Positions 18,445 through 27,404 of a DNA stretch of 64,000 nucleotides are shown here, piece by piece. The DNA lies in assembly GCF_040718835.1 (NCBI RefSeq), contig NZ_JBFEFG010000253.1, positions 1 through 64,000 on the forward strand, given 5' to 3'. Position 1 is the first letter of the stretch. Each line of letters begins with the position of its first letter. The position numbers and the translations under genes were made by a program. This DNA is from Bremerella sp. JC817 (GTDB lineage: Bacteria; Planctomycetota; Planctomycetia; Pirellulales; Pirellulaceae). The notes under the pieces were generated by a model. The model had not been told where the DNA came from. It did not search any database and saw nothing but the letters and a program-made list of their open reading frames with translations.

Positions 18445-18705
18445 ATGTCTGAGTTCAAGCTTCAACCGCTGAAGAAATCGAAGAAGGGACAGGGGCCGGT
18501 CTTTACCGACACGGGACCGCTGACCAAGCGAATTGTGAAGCAAGTCGAGTCGTACTTGCCGATTATTCTGGCTCGATTTCAGGCCGGGCAAGACTTCGAG
18601 AAAGTGGTCCGCGAGATCGCCAGTCACGCCGGCGTCGAGCCCGATATGGTGGCCAAGTATGTCCAGGCCGTAATCAAGGCCGGGGCGCCGTCGCCTCTTC
18701 TCTAA
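18445..18705 (+). CDS. Small conserved-looking protein of unknown function
   Basis: An 86-residue protein. The N-terminus is basic (KLQPLKKSKKGQGP), followed by helices: GPLTKRIVKQVESYLPIILARFQAG and FEKVVREIASHAGVEPDMVAKYVQAVIKAGA, the latter resembling a small helix-turn-helix or helical-bundle layout. No family was recognised. Regular codon use and the lack of any competing frame support a real gene. It is convergent with a tRNA-Leu gene. Confidence 0.65.
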   Translation: MSEFKLQPLKKSKKGQGPVFTDTGPLTKRIVKQVESYLPIILARFQAGQDFEKVVREIASHAGVEPDMVAKYVQAVIKAGAPSPLL

Positions 18706-18750
18706 TACGAGGGAACTGGACGGGTGTCGTTGGGCTTCGATCGGCGCATG

Positions 18751-18784
18751 AAAAAAGGGCCTGCGATTGTCTCGCAAACCCTTT
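18751..18784 (-). terminator. Terminator of the tRNA-Leu gene
   Basis: On the minus strand, directly after the tRNA, AAAGGG-TTTGCGA pairs with TCGCAGG-CCCTTT with a small internal mismatch, followed by TTTTT. Position and U-tract fit tRNA termination. Confidence 0.7.
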
Positions 18785-18788
18785 GAAG

Positions 18789-18874
<86 letters not shown>

Positions 18875-18968
18875 ACATTTTTGGCTTTTCACCAAACGAA
18901 GCAGTTTACGCGAAAGCCTCGAAAGGTCAAGTGGGGGACACGATTGGCCCCCACAAGTTCGCTTGATC

Positions 18969-20549
18969 TTAGTTTTCTTCTTTTCGCTTGACCAACACCA
19001 GTGTTTTGTCGAGCGAAATCGATTCCGAGCCCCGGTTCAGGCGTTCCTGAACTGCCCGCAAAATCCTCTCAGTTGGCAGGTCGAGGTGGCGGACCACCAG
19101 GTCGCAGAACTTGGTTTTCCAGTTCTTCCCGTCGAGCGCTCGCAGGGTCTCGATCAGGCCCGACGACAACAGGGCCATCGCTTCGCCTGGCTGGAGCAGG
19201 GCAGTCGCCAGTTCCGGAGTCACTTCGGGGCCACTCCCCAGTGGCTGCGAGTTGCTCCAAAGGGGACGAACCGAGTTCTGTTTGAAAGCAAAGCCTTGGA
19301 TATGTCCGCATGATCCAGCTTCCATGGTGCCGAGCATTGGGTCGAAGATCGAGTAAGCGAGCGAGGCAAAGTGGTCGCCAGCCGAGGCCGCCCAGAAGGT
19401 GCGATTCACTCGGTCGAGCATCACTTCGGCGTTGTGGGCAATCCGGCAGTTGGCTTTGACGGCCGTTGCCAGGCTGGTCGAGGTCATTACGGCGTCGAAG
19501 TTTTCGTCGATCGCGTCCCCGACAAAGATTGCCAGCTTACCATCTTCAATCACGGCCCAGTCGTGAAAGTCACCACCCAGGTCGCTCCCTTGCTGCGTCC
19601 AAGCCGAAACGTCCCAGCCTTCGACCAGGGGCTTCACATTGGGAAGCTGCGATTTCTGGCGATCGGCGATCTGGTTTCGTTGGCGAGCCAGTTTCTGGGC
19701 GCTGCGTCGTTCCGAAATCAACTGATCTCGTTCGAGGTCGACGGCGATCTTGCCCGCGATGATCTCCAGCAGGTTCGTGTCGCGATCGGTGAAGTTGCGG
19801 GTATGGTCGACGAAAACCCACAGTGTGCCTAGCGGTGTGGACGACGTGGCTACCGGTACGCAAGCTGCCGAAGGAACGTCTTCCGGGCAGTGCCAATGCG
19901 GCAACAGCTTGGTGTCTTCCAGCACAACCGCACTGCCGGCCAAGGCTTCGAGATCGGCGAGGCTGCCTTCCAGTGGGCGGGCAGGGCTTAAGTGGCGGGT
20001 TTCTGGCAGGTTAAACGAGGCCCTCAGCTTCAATTGGCTGGTGGCATCATCCAAAACGTAAAGGCCTGCGGCGGTCGCTCCGGTGACTTCGACGGCCGAG
20101 GCAAGGGCTGCCTCGAGGCGGTCGGCCAGGTGATCGACGGTCGGGCACGAAATGACCGGGACATGGGTTGCGAGTTCGGCGTCTCGTTGGCGAACGGCCA
20201 CCCGCAGGCGATCAATTTCCGCCAGAAGGAATTCGAGCCCACCGGCCAGGCTGCCAATGTTTTCCAGCGTGCCGGCGTCGTCAATGGCGACGGTTTCGGC
20301 CGTGTGGGCATGCAGTTCGATGCGTGCCGACTTGCTTCCCTGGTTCACATGTTGCTGCGACATGCGCTGCCCCTTATTGGGAGAACGTTCTTCACGAAGC
20401 GCGAGTCCAAAGCCGGTCAGGCTTTGCATGGCGTGCGAAATTTGAGTCAGCCCAGGGTACGCTTCCTGCGTATTTGGCTGGCCGACTGGCGGCTCTTCGC
20501 GGTGGACTCGCAGATAGTTAGGAATCTGTCGGGGCATTGTGTGGGCCAC
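18969..20549 (-). CDS. GAF domain-containing SpoIIE/RsbU-type serine phosphatase
   Basis: A 526-residue cytoplasmic signalling protein. Residues 1-75 are variable; a coiled-coil-like stretch (EFLLAEIDRLRVAVRQRDAEL) leads into a GAF domain (about 120-260, with GATAAGLYVLDD and GTLWVFVDHTRNFTDRD). The C-terminal third is a PP2C-type SpoIIE phosphatase (SDLGGDFHDWAVIEDGKLAIFVGDAID, AGSCGHIQGFAF, ALLSSGLIETL), with acidic residues at the metal positions. Such proteins often dephosphorylate anti-sigma-factor antagonists; no partner-switching genes lie next to it. The signal sensed by GAF is unknown. Confidence 0.88.
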   Translation of the reverse strand: MAHTMPRQIPNYLRVHREEPPVGQPNTQEAYPGLTQISHAMQSLTGFGLALREERSPNKGQRMSQQHVNQGSKSARIELHAHTAETVAIDDAGTLENIGSLAGGLEFLLAEIDRLRVAVRQRDAELATHVPVISCPTVDHLADRLEAALASAVEVTGATAAGLYVLDDATSQLKLRASFNLPETRHLSPARPLEGSLADLEALAGSAVVLEDTKLLPHWHCPEDVPSAACVPVATSSTPLGTLWVFVDHTRNFTDRDTNLLEIIAGKIAVDLERDQLISERRSAQKLARQRNQIADRQKSQLPNVKPLVEGWDVSAWTQQGSDLGGDFHDWAVIEDGKLAIFVGDAIDENFDAVMTSTSLATAVKANCRIAHNAEVMLDRVNRTFWAASAGDHFASLAYSIFDPMLGTMEAGSCGHIQGFAFKQNSVRPLWSNSQPLGSGPEVTPELATALLQPGEAMALLSSGLIETLRALDGKNWKTKFCDLVVRHLDLPTERILRAVQERLNRGSESISLDKTLVLVKRKEEN

Positions 20550-20886
20550 GTACGGAAGTAGGGAGAGTTAATCTTCGTCCGTGACCATCGATGACCAACG
20601 CGGGATCATCCTCCAGGATGAATGGCGTTTGTCGTGGGCTGCATCCATTGCTGCCTATAGCTGCAATCGTCACCCTTGCCGCTACACATTAACTAGTCTT
20701 CTTAGATTCTCAGACTCCCGTACTGGATATGCGCATTGCGCAGACCTTACCGTAAGCGCGGTCCTTTTATCAGGTGGTTCTTTGCTTCAGATTTAATCGA
20801 AGCGGCAGAGACTGTGACCGAACGTGTCCCGGAGATTACTGAACATCAGAACAGTAGTTAAGAGAAGTCACTCAGGGAGAACGATC
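20550..20886. other. Divergent spacer, no gene seen
   Basis: A 337-base spacer between the SpoIIE-type phosphatase (minus) and an unknown gene (plus). It has a small CTTAC-C-GTAAG dyad near 20746-20757 and a ATGCGCATTGCGC repeat-like stretch near 20728, but no convincing gene or promoter. Confidence 0.5.
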
Positions 20887-21387
20887 ATGTTCTGGCACTA
20901 CACCACCGGCAGTCGAATTGATGCCATTTTTGAGAGCGGGAAACTAGCACCTCGTAGTCCGAGTTGGGCTCCTGGCGGCGACCCAGCCGTTTGGTTTTCG
21001 ACCAACGATGTTTGGGAACCGAGCGCGAACTGCGCTTTCGAGAGGCCGTCGACGCGGCATCGACTACTCGGAACCAAAGAGATGACCGATTTGTTGTGTG
21101 ATGGTTTGTTTCGAATTTCGGTTCGCTCGTCGGTCGGCGTCGTGACCTGGGGACAATATTGTCACGAAATGAATCTTGCCTCGCGTAATGTCGAAGCCTG
21201 CCGTCGTGTTGCCGCGATTGAAGGATCGCACCCAGGGCGATGGTTAGCATGTCTGGGGGAAGTCAAGGCCAGCGAGTGGCTTTCCGTCGAACGCTGGTAT
21301 GGCCATCACTGGGGAGTGATCGAAGGACTGACCGAGATCTTGCCCGACTGGTCGGAACCAGCCTTTCAGTTGCAAGCGGCTGGCTAA
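20887..21387 (+). CDS. Unknown protein with ART-like N-terminus
   Basis: A 166-residue protein; the ATG at 20887 has GGGAG 7 bases upstream, while a longer frame from 20824 has no ribosome site. It begins FWHYTTGSRIDAIFESGKLAP and continues AVWFSTNDVWEPSANC, a pattern (H-Y-T, then a short helix with I..SG.L.P, then VWFST) that resembles the start of ADP-ribosyltransferase-like folds. This is a visual resemblance only; no catalytic triad was confirmed. The rest is Trp-rich (GQYCHEMN, WLSVERWYGHHWG). It stands alone, convergent with pntB. Confidence 0.65.
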   Translation: MFWHYTTGSRIDAIFESGKLAPRSPSWAPGGDPAVWFSTNDVWEPSANCAFERPSTRHRLLGTKEMTDLLCDGLFRISVRSSVGVVTWGQYCHEMNLASRNVEACRRVAAIEGSHPGRWLACLGEVKASEWLSVERWYGHHWGVIEGLTEILPDWSEPAFQLQAAG

Positions 21388-21404
21388 CGCTGGTGAAAGC
21401 CGGG

Positions 21405-22811
21405 TTACAGTTCTTTCATTGCGGTGACAATATCGAGCACTGCTTTCTTGCCGTCGGAGAAGAACATCAACGTGTTTTCCGCGGCGAATAACGGATTGGG
21501 GATCTTCGCGAAGCCTGGGCTCAAACTGCGTTTGATGACAATCACCGTGCGAGCCTTCTCGACTTCGATGATCGGCATCCCCGCGATCGGACTGTTGGGG
21601 TCGGTATTGGCGAGCGGATTCACGACATCATTCGCCCCGATCACGATGGCGACATCGACCTGGTTCAAGGTTGGATTGATCTCGTCCATTTCTTTGAGCT
21701 GCTCGTAAGGCACATCGGCCTCGGCCAGCAGAACGTTCATATGGCCCGGCATACGACCTGCCACTGGGTGAATGGCGTACTCGATCTCTGTGCCGCGGTC
21801 TCGCAGAATATTCGCCAGGTCACGCACCGCATGTTGGGCCTGGGCAACCGCGAGTCCATATCCCGGAACGAAGACAACACGCTGAGCATTCTCGAGGATC
21901 ATTGCAATGTCGTCCGCTGAGGTCGAACGGACGGTCGCGTAAAGTTCGTTGTCCGCCCCAGCCGGACCACTTCCGGTTTGCATCGACCCAAATAGCACGC
22001 TCAGTAGTGAGCGGTTCATCGCTTTGCACATGATCTGTGTCAGGATGATGCCTGAGGCGCCCACCAGCGATCCGGCGATAATCAGCACGTTGTTGTCGAT
22101 CACGAAACCGGTCGCAGCAGCGGCCAGGCCAGAGTAACTATTCAGCAGGGCAATCACCACCGGCATGTCGGCCCCACCGATTGGCATCACCAGGGTAAAG
22201 CCCAGGACACTGGCCAGCAGGAAGATCACCAGGTAGGGCCACCCCATTCCGGTTGAAGCCATCGTGATCATCAATACGATCAACAAAACGCCCAGGACCG
22301 CATTGAATGCCTGTGGAGCGGGGATTGGCAGCGGCTTCTTGAACCAGTCGATCTCTTGCAGTTTGCCGAAGGCGACTAGGGATCCCCAAAAGGTGACCGT
22401 GCCGATGAGCCCGGAAAGTCCGGTCGCCAGCATCACGTCCGCAGTTGCTTCGGCATCGGTCAGGCCAATCAGTTCAGCACCTGCCACCAATACCGAGGCT
22501 CCGCCGCCGAGACCATTGAACAGGGCCACTAGCTGCGGCATCTGGGTCATTTCGACCTTCACCGCCAGCAGCACACCAATCACGGTGCCAACGATCAGAC
22601 CGATCGCAATCAACAACCATCCAGCCCAACTGGCCGTGCCATCAGCGAAGATCAAGTAGAACGTCACAACGACGGCGATCAGCATGCCCAGGCTGCTGAC
22701 CAAGTTGCCATGCACCGCTGAACGCGGGGAGGCCAACATCTTCAGGCCGAAGATGAACAACACTGCCGCTACGAGGTAGACCAGGTTCACTACGATAATA
22801 GAGTCGAACAC
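21405..22811 (-). CDS. pntB: NAD(P) transhydrogenase subunit beta
   Basis: A 468-residue subunit of the proton-translocating transhydrogenase that reduces NADP+ with NADH. The first about 270 residues form membrane helices (GGGASVLVAGAELIG, FTLVMPIGGADMPVVIALLNSYSGLAAAATGF). The C-terminal NADP-binding domain III has VVFVPGYGLAVAQAQHAVRDL, YAIHPVAGRMPGHMNVLLAEADVPY, VIGANDVVNP and NTLMFFSDGKKAV, all canonical. Last gene of a three-gene pntA1-pntA2-pntB operon. Confidence 0.96.
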   Translation of the reverse strand: MFDSIIVVNLVYLVAAVLFIFGLKMLASPRSAVHGNLVSSLGMLIAVVVTFYLIFADGTASWAGWLLIAIGLIVGTVIGVLLAVKVEMTQMPQLVALFNGLGGGASVLVAGAELIGLTDAEATADVMLATGLSGLIGTVTFWGSLVAFGKLQEIDWFKKPLPIPAPQAFNAVLGVLLIVLMITMASTGMGWPYLVIFLLASVLGFTLVMPIGGADMPVVIALLNSYSGLAAAATGFVIDNNVLIIAGSLVGASGIILTQIMCKAMNRSLLSVLFGSMQTGSGPAGADNELYATVRSTSADDIAMILENAQRVVFVPGYGLAVAQAQHAVRDLANILRDRGTEIEYAIHPVAGRMPGHMNVLLAEADVPYEQLKEMDEINPTLNQVDVAIVIGANDVVNPLANTDPNSPIAGMPIIEVEKARTVIVIKRSLSPGFAKIPNPLFAAENTLMFFSDGKKAVLDIVTAMKEL

Positions 22812-22877
22812 GGTTGCTCCTTCTTGCTGCTCAATTCGGTCGTGCTGGGGTGCCGTTACAAATCGATCGCATGTCAG

Positions 22878-23375
22878 TTATCGCTTCTGCTGGAACATGG
22901 CGAGCATGCGATGCGTGACCATGTAACCGCCAACCACATTCACCGTTGCCAGGACAATGGCCAGCAGCCCCAGCAGCGATGCGAACCAGTGGGCCTGCAG
23001 TGCGGTGGCCAGCAACGCGCCGACAATTGAAATTCCGGAAATCGCGTTTGAGCCCGACATCAGCGGCGTGTGCAGCGTGGGAGGCACCTTGGTGATGATC
23101 TCGAACCCGACGAACACCGCCAGCACAAAGATCGTGATGCTGGCGACCAATGCCGTCCACTTGGTGTACTTGGGTGGTTCGCTCGGCACGATCGCGTCAT
23201 CCTCTTGGGCCAGTACCAGGGCGTTGCCTGCCTGATCGCGTACTTCGGGCTTGGCCGCGTCGTCTTCTTCGGTTTCCGCCACCGGTGTCGCGGGTTCGTC
23301 CGCCGAAATGGCCGGGTAGCTGATCAGCCCGGCAAAGACCAAGGCCAGGCAAAGAATCGTCCAACTACGAATCAT
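22878..23375 (-). CDS. NAD(P) transhydrogenase subunit alpha 2, with N-terminal extension
   Basis: A 165-residue version of the short membrane subunit (domain II part) of transhydrogenase, which is usually about 100 residues. The conserved portion is residues about 70-165: ALVASITIFVLAVFVGFEIITKVPPTLHTPLMSG and GISIVGALLATAL with the final helix GLLAIVLATVNVVGGYMVTHRMLAMFQ. The first 70 residues are extra: a signal-peptide-like segment ending AISADEP and an acidic linker (VAETEEDDAAKPE). Its start codon overlaps the end of pntA1 by 11 bases, so translation is coupled. Confidence 0.88.
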   Translation of the reverse strand: MIRSWTILCLALVFAGLISYPAISADEPATPVAETEEDDAAKPEVRDQAGNALVLAQEDDAIVPSEPPKYTKWTALVASITIFVLAVFVGFEIITKVPPTLHTPLMSGSNAISGISIVGALLATALQAHWFASLLGLLAIVLATVNVVGGYMVTHRMLAMFQQKR

Positions 23376-24582
23376 GGTGACTCTCCGGTTCGGTCGCGGT
23401 TTCAGGTTCGGCGGATTCCGTTGGCTTGGGCGGCAAGTTCAGCATCTCGCGAAGCCGTGGATGGACCACCTCGCCGTCGCTGGTTGCCAAGGTGCCTGCC
23501 ACGATCTCGTCGCTGAGGTTGAGGTTCAGGGCGTTCTCTTTCACCATGTTCAGCAGAAATTTGGTGATGTTGTGCGAGTACATCTGGCTGGCATGGTTCG
23601 GGATTTCGCTGGCCAGATTGGTGGGGCCCAGGATCGTGATCCCTTCCAGGTGAATCGTTTGATCCGGCTCGCTTGCTTCAATGTTGCCCCCACGCTGAGC
23701 GGCCAGATCGATGGCGACACTGCCGGGAGCCATTCGCTTGATCCCTTCGGTCGTGATGAGCAGTGGTGACTTGCGACCTGGGATCGCGGCGGTGGTGATC
23801 ACCACATCGTTGGTTGAGCAGATCTCGCCCATGAACTCGCGCTGTTTCTTGTAGAACTCGTCGCCGAGGTCTTTCGCGTAGCCCCCTTTGTCCTGCGAGC
23901 CTTCTGACTGCAGATCGAGTTGGACCGACTTCGCTCCGAGGCTTTCAATTTGTTCTTTCGCGTCGGGACGCACATCGTAAGCGGTCACGACGGCGCCAAG
24001 CCGTTTGGCGGTGGCAATCGCCTGCAGTCCGGCCACGCCTGCGCCGATCACGAAAACCTTGGCGGGGGAAAGCGTCCCGGCGGCGGTCATCAGCATCGGG
24101 TACATCTTCGGCAAGTGAATGGCAGCCAAGAGAACGGAGCGATAGCCGGCGATCGTTGCTTGCGACGAAAGAACGTCCATGCTTTGGGCACGGGTAATAC
24201 GTGGGATCAGTTCTAACGCGAAGAGCTTGGCCTGTTTATTGGCAAACTCTTGGATCGCCGGAAGGTTGCCCAGCGGATCGCTCATGCCCACGACGATCTG
24301 ACCTGGCTTGATCAAATCGAGATCGGCGCGACCGGCATCAGGGTTTTCACCATAGGTACGAACTTGAAAGACGACGTCGCCCTGATCGAACGCTTCGGCG
24401 CGGCTTTCGATCAGCCGGGCACCTTTGTCGACATAGTGCTGATCAAGGAAGCCAGCGGAAATACCGGCTCCTTTCTCGACCAGAACCGTCGCCCCCGCTT
24501 TGACGAGGGCCGGGACCGAGGCTGGCACGAGGGCAACGCGAAGTTCGCCAGGGAAGTTCTCGCGCACGACGGCAACATTCAT
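23365..24582 (-). CDS. NAD(P) transhydrogenase subunit alpha 1
   Basis: A 405-residue soluble NAD(H)-binding subunit (domain I), related to alanine dehydrogenase. It starts MNVAVVRENFPGELRVALVPASVP and shows the nucleotide fold VFVIGAGVAGLQAIATAKRLGAVVTAYDVR and TTAAIPGRKSPLLIT. In E. coli domain I is fused to the membrane part; here it is split, as in many bacteria. The C-terminus has an unconserved Glu/Pro tail. First gene of the operon; overlaps the next by 11 bases. Confidence 0.95.
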   Translation of the reverse strand: MNVAVVRENFPGELRVALVPASVPALVKAGATVLVEKGAGISAGFLDQHYVDKGARLIESRAEAFDQGDVVFQVRTYGENPDAGRADLDLIKPGQIVVGMSDPLGNLPAIQEFANKQAKLFALELIPRITRAQSMDVLSSQATIAGYRSVLLAAIHLPKMYPMLMTAAGTLSPAKVFVIGAGVAGLQAIATAKRLGAVVTAYDVRPDAKEQIESLGAKSVQLDLQSEGSQDKGGYAKDLGDEFYKKQREFMGEICSTNDVVITTAAIPGRKSPLLITTEGIKRMAPGSVAIDLAAQRGGNIEASEPDQTIHLEGITILGPTNLASEIPNHASQMYSHNITKFLLNMVKENALNLNLSDEIVAGTLATSDGEVVHPRLREMLNLPPKPTESAEPETATEPESHHDS

Positions 24583-25155
24583 GTTCGGCCTTTCCTTGGA
24601 AGCACGTGGTGTCGATCAATGGCTGCGGAGGCCAAGAGCAGGGCACCGAGGCGCCGAAGGTGGCAATCCGCAGAGGCACGAGTGACGTCGTCTCGAATTG
24701 TCCCATCTGCGGATGCCGTTGCAAACCCTTGCGGGGGAGACAGTGCGATGAAGTGCTGGTCGCTGGAATCTTTGTATCGGGGAATTGCTCGAAAGCACCC
24801 ATATATAAGGAAGGAGCTTTTCAATAGAACTGCGGCCGCAGAATTGCCGTTTGGATAGGGACACCCTGGCAAAGCGGTTGCCCGGGATGCATCGGCGAGA
24901 GAAGTCGCTAAGATATTGGTCTTGGTAGTATCACCCGAGATTCGCTGGAACCAGCCCGATTTCTGCTGGCTGACCCTTGTGGGGTTCTGGGCCTCGCGGT
25001 AAGATACGTGTTTCTAATTTCCCACTTGACGCCAACTATGCATGTAAGGCCTTGCGGGAACTTAGCTTACGAAAGCCACTTGGTTTTTGTGGTTCGAGCC
25101 ACCCCGCGAAGTGCAGGATGCCGGCTTGAGCCCCAGCAGTGAAATTAACAGAACG
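24583..25155. other. Divergent spacer pnt operon / rplM, no gene seen
   Basis: A 573-base spacer. Small dyads (CCAGC/GCTGG at about 24951-24969; GACCC/GGGTC nearby) and a weak promoter candidate for rplM (TTGTGG 24977-24982, 17 bases, TAAGAT 25000-25005) are the only items visible. Open frames on both strands here lack ribosome sites. A ribosomal-protein leader RNA is possible but unproven. Confidence 0.5.
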
Positions 25156-25617
25156 ATGACGACCAAAACTTTCCAAGCCAAACCAGGACAAGTCGAGCAG
25201 AAATGGTGGCTCGTCGACGGCGAAGACCAAATCGTCGGGCGTTTGGCCAGCGACATCGCCGTGCGTCTGATGGGCAAGCATCGCCCGACTTACACCCCGC
25301 ACGTCGACACCGGCGACTTCGTTGTTGTCGTCAACGCTGAAAAGGTGAAGTTCACCGGCAGCAAGTGGGAAAATAAGCGGTATACCTGGTACACCGGTTA
25401 CACCCGTCAGCGTAGCGAATCGGCTTCGGAACGTCTGGAAGCACATCCAGATCAGATTCTGCGTGAAGCGGTTCGTCGTATGCTTCCCAAGAACAAGCTG
25501 GCCACCCAGATGCTGAACAAGCTGAAGATCTTTGTTGGCCCGGAACACACGCATCAGGCCCAAAAACCGGAAAAGCTGGAAGGCCTCGGTCAGGTCCGCC
25601 AGAAGAAGCGCGGTTAG
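25156..25617 (+). CDS. rplM: 50S ribosomal protein L13
   Basis: A 153-residue large-subunit protein. The ATG at 25156 yields MTTKTFQAKPGQVEQKWWLVD with the L13 core VGRLASDIAVRLMGKHRPTYTPHVDTGDFVVVVNAEKVKFTGSK, RSESASERLEAHPDQILREAVRRMLPKNKLATQMLNKLKIFVGPEHTHQAQKP. The upstream in-frame start at 25087 adds non-conserved residues. Classic rplM-rpsI pair with rpsI 80 bases downstream. Confidence 0.97.
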   Translation: MTTKTFQAKPGQVEQKWWLVDGEDQIVGRLASDIAVRLMGKHRPTYTPHVDTGDFVVVVNAEKVKFTGSKWENKRYTWYTGYTRQRSESASERLEAHPDQILREAVRRMLPKNKLATQMLNKLKIFVGPEHTHQAQKPEKLEGLGQVRQKKRG

Positions 25618-25697
25618 TTCCCGTTGTCGCAGGTGCGGACGCCGCGGCAAGTTTTCCGATTTCCCCCGAAACAAATCTGGTCAAGAGTTAGCTAGTT

Positions 25698-26195
25698 ATG
25701 TCGACTGCGGATCCTCAAACCGAAGCCACCGTCGTGGAATCGACCACGACCGATACGGTTGAAGCCACTCCGGCTCCGATCGCTTACGTCACGAAGACTG
25801 ACCCAAAGACGGGTGAACACCTGGGTACCGGTCGTCGTAAGTCGAGCGTCGCTCGTGTCCGTCTTAAGGCTGGCAGCGGCAAGATCTCGATCAATGATCG
25901 TGAGCTGAACGAATACTTTCCGCACGAGCAAGATCAGAACGCCGTCATGGGGCCACTGCGTGACAGTGGTTACGATGGCAAAGTCGACATCCGCATCCTG
26001 GTCTCCGGTGGCGGTCCGACCGGTCAGTCGGGTGCTTGCCGCATGGGCCTCGGCCGTGCTCTGATCAGCTTCGACCCAGAAGTGGGTCACCAGCTGAAGG
26101 ACAACGGTCACCTGACGCGTGACAGCCGTATGAAGGAACGTAAGAAGTACGGTCTGCACGGTGCCCGTCGTGGTACTCAGTTCTCGAAGCGTTAA
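25698..26195 (+). CDS. rpsI: 30S ribosomal protein S9
   Basis: A 165-residue S9; the conserved part starts at about residue 43 with GTGRRKSSVARVRLKAGSGKISINDRELNEYFP and ends in the canonical GARRGTQFSKR, whose basic tail reaches the ribosomal P site. The first 40 residues are an acidic Thr/Glu-rich extension absent from E. coli S9. Second gene of the rplM-rpsI operon, followed by a terminator. Confidence 0.97.
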   Translation: MSTADPQTEATVVESTTTDTVEATPAPIAYVTKTDPKTGEHLGTGRRKSSVARVRLKAGSGKISINDRELNEYFPHEQDQNAVMGPLRDSGYDGKVDIRILVSGGGPTGQSGACRMGLGRALISFDPEVGHQLKDNGHLTRDSRMKERKKYGLHGARRGTQFSKR

Positions 26196-26224
26196 TCGCC
26201 GAGACACCAATACAGAACGATTGG

Positions 26225-26257
26225 AAAGAGCCTGCATCTTCGGATGGAGGCTCTTTT
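26225..26257 (+). terminator. Terminator of rplM-rpsI operon
   Basis: AAAGAGCCT (26225-26233) pairs with AGGCTCTTT (26248-26256), with seven T residues after the GC part. It may also serve holB on the opposite strand. Confidence 0.9.
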
Positions 26258-26336
26258 TTTATGCGCGTCACGAGCCAAAGATATCTCAGTCAGTGCAAGG
26301 AAACGCAAGGAACAAAGACAGTTGCGGCATTGGCCG

Positions 26337-27404
26337 TTACAGCGTTTCGACGAATCCCGAGCGGGCTGCCGTCGCCAGATCGTCAAGCCACGATTCGACC
26401 AGCGTGGCAATGTTGGCGTTCGAGTCGAGTTGGATTTCCGCTTCCGCGCATCGTTCCAGGCATGCTGCAGCTCCGTCCAGGCCAGCAGGAATTGCCAAAA
26501 TCGCCGAACGAATCTCGGGGTTGGTCGAGGCTTCCTCGGTGCCGGCCTTCGTGAGATAGAGCAGTTGATTGCGATAGAAGTCGGCTGCCAGCTCCATGAG
26601 GTGCGACAACGCTTCCCGTTTTTTCGGGGCGTCGTCTCCCATCTTGGTCAAATAGTCCGACACATCTTTGCCCAACTGAACGGCATGAAAGTCACGTTTC
26701 GCCAGCGTGCTTAACAGTACGTCGGCAATTCCTTGCAGGGCTTCATCGCGAAGCTGGTCGGCCCGAGCCAGGCTTCCTTTGCTCTGCCCTGCCAGTTTCT
26801 CGGCTTCTTCCGGCGTCGAGACCCATTGCAGGTCGAGCAGCAGTTTCGAGACGATGTCGAGCGGAAGCGGAGCAAACCGCAATATCTGGCAGCGCGAGCG
26901 AATCGTCGGCAGCTGCCGCTGTTCGCTTTGGCTGATCAAGATGATGACGCTATCCGCCGGCGGTTCTTCCAGTGTTTTCAGCAGGCAGTTGGCACCTTCG
27001 ACATTCAAGTCGTCGGCGTCGTCCAGAATCGCCACTTTGCGTTGCCCCCGGAAGGGACGCATGGCGATGTCGTGGCAAAGTCCCGATTCCATGCGATGTT
27101 GGCCGTCGCCAATCAGCAGTTCCACCGGAATGCGGGTCTTATCCTTGGGCCGGCTGACGGTCAGCAAGTCGGGATGCGTGTTGGCGTCGACCTGTTTGCA
27201 GTCTTCGCAATTACCGCACGGACGCATGTGATACGCCGGCACGTTCTGGCAAAGGAGCGTTTTCGCCAGCATCTGGGCGAACTTCCGTTTACCGATCGAA
27301 GCGGGACCGACAAACAGAAAGGTGCTTGCCAGGCGATTCTTCTGAAGGGCCGTCGCGAACATTTCCCGGATGCGATCGTGCCCCAGCACGTCGTCCCAGT
27401 TCAT
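26337..27404 (-). CDS. holB: DNA polymerase III subunit delta'
   Basis: A 355-residue clamp-loader subunit of the AAA+ family. Starts MNWDDVLGHDRIREMFATAL; the zinc module (CQNVPAYHMRPCGNCEDC, about residues 53-70) and KVAILDDADDLNVEGANCLLKTLEEPPADSVIILISQ (Walker B and sensor region) are clear. The Walker A-like loop reads VGPASIGKRKF: Lys is followed by Arg, not Ser/Thr, so ATP hydrolysis is doubtful, in line with delta' being a stator in E. coli. It follows tmk with a 4-base overlap, a common tmk-holB pair. Confidence 0.93.
   Translation of the reverse strand: MNWDDVLGHDRIREMFATALQKNRLASTFLFVGPASIGKRKFAQMLAKTLLCQNVPAYHMRPCGNCEDCKQVDANTHPDLLTVSRPKDKTRIPVELLIGDGQHRMESGLCHDIAMRPFRGQRKVAILDDADDLNVEGANCLLKTLEEPPADSVIILISQSEQRQLPTIRSRCQILRFAPLPLDIVSKLLLDLQWVSTPEEAEKLAGQSKGSLARADQLRDEALQGIADVLLSTLAKRDFHAVQLGKDVSDYLTKMGDDAPKKREALSHLMELAADFYRNQLLYLTKAGTEEASTNPEIRSAILAIPAGLDGAAACLERCAEAEIQLDSNANIATLVESWLDDLATAARSGFVETL

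Noticed and set aside
24579..24872. 97-codon minus-strand frame upstream of pntA1
   Set aside because: Overlaps the pntA1 start, lacks a ribosome site and shows no family features.
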